Source of the DNA: an uncultured Oscillospiraceae bacterium
GTDB taxonomy: Bacteria; Bacillota; Clostridia; Oscillospirales; Ruminococcaceae
Direction of reading: 5' to 3'
Assembly: GCA_910587335.1 (NCBI GenBank)
Contig: CAJUMG010000007.1
Coordinates: forward strand, 16,428 to 25,355
DNA: 8,928 nucleotides
The number at the start of each line of letters is the position of its first letter. Positions within the stretch are counted from its first letter, which is position 1. The translations under genes were made by a program, and so were the position numbers. Positions 6,657 through 8,928 of the stretch are shown piece after piece. The notes under the pieces are model-generated. The model made no database searches and was not told where the DNA came from. It saw nothing but the letters and a program-made list of their open reading frames with translations.

Positions 6657-7433
6657 ATGGTTCATTTGAAGGAATTGTCAGGGGAAGAAAGGATTTTGCA
6701 ATCCCGCTTTCAGGATGCTATCTATACAGCACAGATGAAAAATCAGCCTAAATTTATTGGGTTTTTAGACATTCGTCAGCAGGAAATTTTAAAAGCTGTA
6801 TCTGCTGCAAACACTTTTACTTCTTGGCAACTTTATGGCGGGTTTCCAGAAGCGGAAAGAAAGGTAGCTGGCTTTTTTCCGAGCTATATGGATACAGATG
6901 AACTGCAGTCGGATTTTTTTCCTGTTTTGTCGTTTACAGCGCATTTTCGTGAGCAGGATAAACTATCTCATCGGGATTTTTTGGGTTCTTTGATGGGGCT
7001 TCGTATTTCACGAGAAATGATTGGCGATATTCTTGTCGGCAACGGTTTGGCGGTCTTTTTTGCTTTAGAAAAAGCTGCTCCGATTTTATTGGATGAGTTT
7101 GTAAAAGTTGGGCGGATAGGAGTTACGCTGTCCCAGGGCGCACAGGATTTGGACAAGCTGCGGCCCAAACAAATTGTTTTAACTGGAACAGTATCCAGCA
7201 ACCGTTTGGATGCAGTAGTGGCATTTTTAACTCGTTTGTCACGAGAGAAGGCACAGGGAATGATCCGACAGGAACTGGTCAAGGTGGATGGACAAGTACG
7301 TGTTGATGTTGCAGGCCAGGTGAAAGCGCCAAGCCTATTGTCCATTCGTGGTTATGGAAAATATGCGGTCCGTGCTTTTAATGGTATTTCGAAAAAAGGC
7401 CGATTGCACATAGAAGCAGGGCATTATCAATAA
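6657..7433 (+). CDS. ylmH: S4-domain RNA-binding protein YlmH
   Basis: This 258-residue protein of the YlmH family has an N-terminal helical region (about 1-50), a mid domain containing HRDFLGSLMGLRISREMIGDILV (105-127), and a C-terminal S4 RNA-binding domain (about 181-245; SNRLDAVVAFLTRLSR, KAQGMIRQELVKVDG). In Bacillus subtilis YlmH binds the large ribosomal subunit and can stand in for RqcP in ribosome-associated quality control, so a ribosome role is likely here too. The ATG is 2 bases after the sepF stop, and I see no good Shine-Dalgarno sequence before it. Re-initiation after sepF is the likely way it is translated. Length and motif order are normal. The divIVA ribosome site overlaps its stop codon. 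Confidence 0.93.
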   Translation: MVHLKELSGEERILQSRFQDAIYTAQMKNQPKFIGFLDIRQQEILKAVSAANTFTSWQLYGGFPEAERKVAGFFPSYMDTDELQSDFFPVLSFTAHFREQDKLSHRDFLGSLMGLRISREMIGDILVGNGLAVFFALEKAAPILLDEFVKVGRIGVTLSQGAQDLDKLRPKQIVLTGTVSSNRLDAVVAFLTRLSREKAQGMIRQELVKVDGQVRVDVAGQVKAPSLLSIRGYGKYAVRAFNGISKKGRLHIEAGHYQ

Positions 7434-7445
7434 AGGAGTGGGATT

Positions 7446-8102
7446 ATGCTGAACGCGCAGGAAATATTAGAGAAAAAATTTGAGAAATCTGCGTTTGGTT
7501 ATCGGAGCGACGAGGTGGATGACTATCTTCAAGAACTTGCTGCAGCTTTTGATAAGCTGCAAAATGATAAAATGCAGATGGAAAGAAAGTTAGAGGTATT
7601 GGCAGAAAAGATAGAGGAGTATCGCGCAGATGAAGATAGTATGCGCGATGCAATTCTTGATGCAAGAAAACTAGGTTCTTCCATTGTAAAAGATGCACAG
7701 CGGCAGGCAGATTCTATTCTTGCTGATGCAAATGCTCAGTCTGCAAAGGTAATTGACAGCATTCAAATGAGAGCAGAACGGGAGAAAATGAATCTTTCTC
7801 ATCTGCAAAAAGAAGTGGCGACTTTCAAAAATCAATTATTGGCCTTGTATAAAAACCACCTAGATCTCATTAGTTCATTGCCGGAGAATACAAAAAAGGA
7901 AAGCCATGATTCAGAGAAGAAACCGGTTAGAGAAGAGGATATCCGGCATGAGCAGATCAAGGAATCGACTCCATCTGTACAGGATGTTTCGGATTTTGAA
8001 GAACCTTCGGTTTTAGAGGAAGAACCTGCTCCTGCAGAAGAAAGAGAATCTCGTTTTGGCCCATTACGTTTTGGCGCCGGTTACGATTTAAAAAGGGACT
8101 AA
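7446..8102 (+). CDS. divIVA: DivIVA-family polar/septal scaffold protein
   Basis: DivIVA proteins gather at curved membranes (septa and poles) and recruit division, wall-synthesis or chromosome-anchoring partners. The 218-residue product has the N-terminal lipid-binding segment (LNAQEILEKKFEKSAFGY, then DEVDDYLQEL). Two coiled-coil stretches follow (about 28-70 and 75-140), then a charged, Pro/Glu-rich tail (about 146-203) and a C-terminal patch FGPLRFGAGYDL (204-215). The membrane tip reads SAFGY where Bacillus has SFRGY, so the exposed aromatic is kept one position over but the arginine is not. AAAGGAG (7432-7438) overlaps the ylmH stop and lies 7 bases before the ATG. It is the last gene of the cluster before a 286-base gap. 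Confidence 0.93.
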   Translation: MLNAQEILEKKFEKSAFGYRSDEVDDYLQELAAAFDKLQNDKMQMERKLEVLAEKIEEYRADEDSMRDAILDARKLGSSIVKDAQRQADSILADANAQSAKVIDSIQMRAEREKMNLSHLQKEVATFKNQLLALYKNHLDLISSLPENTKKESHDSEKKPVREEDIRHEQIKESTPSVQDVSDFEEPSVLEEEPAPAEERESRFGPLRFGAGYDLKRD

Positions 8103-8140
8103 AATCATCTGTTGAAAAAACGGGGTGGGGGGAAAGTAAA

Positions 8141-8242
8141 GTGAAAAAAGGAATACTGTCTTTTCATCCGGTTTGCTTGTCAATTTGTTGTATATGGAAA
8201 AAACGGCTGAAGCTTTTTTGTTTGCGTTGCATTTGGACATAG
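8141..8242 (+). CDS. Doubtful 33-codon Cys-rich small ORF
   Basis: A GTG at 8141 preceded by the purine-rich GGGGGGAAAG opens a frame of 33 codons ending with TAG at 8240-8242. The product would begin MKKGILSFHPVC and contain five cysteines plus a basic KKRLK patch. I do not recognise it. The start codon is weak, the ribosome site is a poor match to AGGAGG, and a frame of this length in AT-rich spacer DNA is easily chance. It is listed only because it fills much of the gap. Confidence 0.12.
   Translation: MKKGILSFHPVCLSICCIWKKRLKLFCLRCIWT
8198..8219 (+). terminator. Weak terminator-like hairpin after divIVA
   Basis: A run of A's, then GGC-TGAA-GCT and six T's (8214-8219) can fold into a short stem: GGC with GCU including one G-U pair, a bulged C, then A-U pairs. 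It is the only terminator-like element I find after divIVA. The GC core is just two or three pairs, so efficiency is doubtful. Confidence 0.25.
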
Positions 8243-8245
8243 AAT
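8218..8245 (+). promoter_or_regulatory. Weak candidate sigma-A promoter upstream of lspA
   Basis: TTGTTT (8218-8223) and TAGAAT (8240-8245) are 16 bases apart. Each matches the -35 and -10 consensus at four or five of six positions. It would give a leader of about 135 bases before lspA. Other weak pairs exist nearby, so this is only a candidate. Confidence 0.25.
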
Positions 8246-8375
8246 GGCGCCTATTGCGAAATGAGAATGAGTGATTCTGTTCACGAAGAAAATCGGATAT
8301 TTGTTATCTGTTGGTAAGTATGTGTAACGTGACACTATGTTCTGATCGTAAGGCGTTTTTATTTTGCTTTTATAT

Positions 8376-8381
8376 AGGAGG
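8376..8381 (+). promoter_or_regulatory. Shine-Dalgarno site fixing the TTG start of lspA
   Basis: AGGAGG lies 7 bases before TTG 8389. The frame is open back to TTG 8311, but the extra 26 residues (with several Cys and no LspA likeness) precede the usual first membrane helix and have no ribosome site. TTG 8389 is therefore the start. Confidence 0.88.
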
Positions 8382-8388
8382 AAAATCT

Positions 8389-8877
8389 TTGGTTATTGGG
8401 ATTTTAAGCTTGATTGTGGCCTTGGTTGGAGTAGATCAGCTTTTTAAGTATCTTGTTATTACGTATCTGGAGCCAGTTGGATCAATACCGCTGATAAAAA
8501 ATGTATTCCATTTGACATATGTAGAGAATTATGGGGCTGCCGGTGGAATTTTACAAGGAAAACAGGCCCTTTTGATTATAGTAACCACTATTGTAATACT
8601 GGCGTTATTCATTTTATTGATTTTAAAAAAATTTCCAGGTCGTTTTTTTCCTTGGATGGTAGGCTTAGTTGTTGCAGGCGGGATTGGGAATTTATGTGAT
8701 CGAATTTTCCGCGGCTTTGTTGTTGATTACCTGGATTTTTGTTGGATTCATTATCCAGTTTTTAATTTTGCAGACTGCTGCGTGGTCGTTGGCGTTCTTT
8801 TTATAGCTGTAATAATTCTTCGTAGTGAACAAAAAACAAAGAAAAGTAAAGCAGACACACAAAAAGGTGATGGCTGA
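8389..8877 (+). CDS. lspA: Lipoprotein signal peptidase LspA (signal peptidase II)
   Basis: LspA is an inner-membrane aspartyl protease that removes signal peptides from diacylated prolipoproteins. The 162-residue product has four expected membrane helices (about 3-23, 60-80, 88-106 and 128-149). The conserved blocks are D16-Q near the end of helix 1, ENYGAAGGIL (46-55), GGIGNLCDR (97-105), GFVVDYLDF (109-117) and FNFAD (125-129). D113 and D129 fit the catalytic aspartate pair (VVD and FNxAD), and N101 and D104 are also conserved. The tail is lysine-rich and cytoplasmic. The start is TTG with a strong AGGAGG. Its TGA stop overlaps the next gene's ATG, so the two are probably translated together. 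With a start at 8389 the length is normal for the family. Confidence 0.97.
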   Translation: MVIGILSLIVALVGVDQLFKYLVITYLEPVGSIPLIKNVFHLTYVENYGAAGGILQGKQALLIIVTTIVILALFILLILKKFPGRFFPWMVGLVVAGGIGNLCDRIFRGFVVDYLDFCWIHYPVFNFADCCVVVGVLFIAVIILRSEQKTKKSKADTQKGDG

Positions 8878-8928
8878 TGGAATTTGAGAAAGCGTCAGTT
8901 TTTAAAGTTTTGCCGGAAAATGAAGGAA
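8877..8928 (+). CDS. 5' end of next gene, probably RluD-family pseudouridine synthase (cut by window end)
   Basis: An ATG overlaps the lspA stop (ATGA-like junction read as TGATG), with AGGTGA (8865-8870) 6 bases before it. Only 17 codons (MEFEKASVFKVLPENEG) are visible. The short beta-type start and the position directly after lspA fit an RluD-family 23S rRNA pseudouridine synthase, whose S4 domain normally begins a few residues further on. The visible residues do not prove this; the call rests on gene order. Confidence 0.5.
   Translation, partial: MEFEKASVFKVLPENEG

Larger units (their letters stand above)
8103..8388 (+). other. Intergenic region between divIVA and lspA
   Basis: This is the only long gap in the window. 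It contains a G-rich run (8122-8132), a doubtful short ORF, an A-rich/T-rich weak hairpin near 8198-8219, a weak promoter-like pair at 8218-8245 and a small dyad GTGT-N6-ACAC (8322-8335). I find no T-box consensus (no TGGNACCGCG), no tRNA and no recognisable riboswitch core. In many Firmicutes ileS, often with a T-box leader, stands near this position; it is not here. The region probably separates the divIVA transcript from lspA. Confidence 0.6.

Noticed and set aside
5913..7698. Several minus-strand open frames opposite yggS, sepF, ylmH and divIVA
   Set aside because: All are mirror frames of well-supported plus-strand genes with intact family motifs, and none has a credible start signal.
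8119..8140. GGGTGG within the G-rich run after divIVA as a T-box core
   Set aside because: A T-box leader is expected before ileS at this locus in some Firmicutes, but the ACCGCG half is missing, no specifier structure is evident, and the gene downstream is lspA, not ileS.
8311..8388. 26-residue N-terminal extension of LspA
   Set aside because: No ribosome site precedes TTG 8311, the extension does not resemble LspA, and AGGAGG stands 7 bases before TTG 8389.
1..8928. CRISPR array, insertion sequence, prophage, toxin-antitoxin or defence genes
   Set aside because: I saw no direct repeat series, terminal inverted repeats, transposase motifs or unknown gene pairs; the window is compact housekeeping sequence.

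Overview
The window is a continuous stretch of ordinary chromosome from a low-to-moderate GC Gram-positive bacterium, most likely a member of the Clostridia (Oscillospiraceae/Ruminococcaceae-like). The evidence is purine-rich AGGAGG-type ribosome binding sites, TTG starts, the Firmicutes-type yggS-sepF-ylmH-divIVA division cluster, the mutS-mutL-miaA-hfq order, and a MutL of the endonuclease type. All genes are on the + strand and tightly packed. I see no mobile element, CRISPR array, rRNA or tRNA.

Bases 1-4009 hold the 3' end of mutS (mismatch recognition), complete mutL (mismatch repair nicking) and miaA (tRNA A37 prenylation). They are separated by 18 and 1 bases. A hairpin followed by six T's overlaps the end of miaA and may partly separate this group from what follows.

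Bases 4048-8102 hold hfq, a membrane-anchored HlyD/membrane-fusion-like protein of unknown role, yggS (PLP homeostasis), sepF (FtsZ membrane anchor), ylmH (S4-domain, ribosome-associated) and divIVA (pole/septum scaffold). Spacings run from -26 to +14 bases, so this is probably one transcription unit. Compared with the Bacillus layout, ylmD and ylmG are absent. The HlyD-like gene stands immediately before yggS, next to division genes and with no transporter in view.

Bases 8103-8388 are the only sizeable non-coding gap (286 bases). It holds a G-rich run, a weak hairpin, a weak promoter-like pair and a doubtful 33-codon ORF. After it come lspA (lipoprotein signal peptidase, TTG start) and, overlapping its stop, the first 17 codons of a gene that by position is probably an RluD-family pseudouridine synthase.

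The start codons of miaA, hfq and lspA were moved downstream of the longest possible ORF because the ribosome binding sites and family alignments point there. The most interesting items are the orphan HlyD-like protein in the division cluster, an Hfq that combines an E. coli-like basic rim with an acidic tail, a MutL whose endonuclease motif lacks its last glutamate, and the possible miaA/hfq terminator. I see no clear novel multi-gene system; most of the window is housekeeping.
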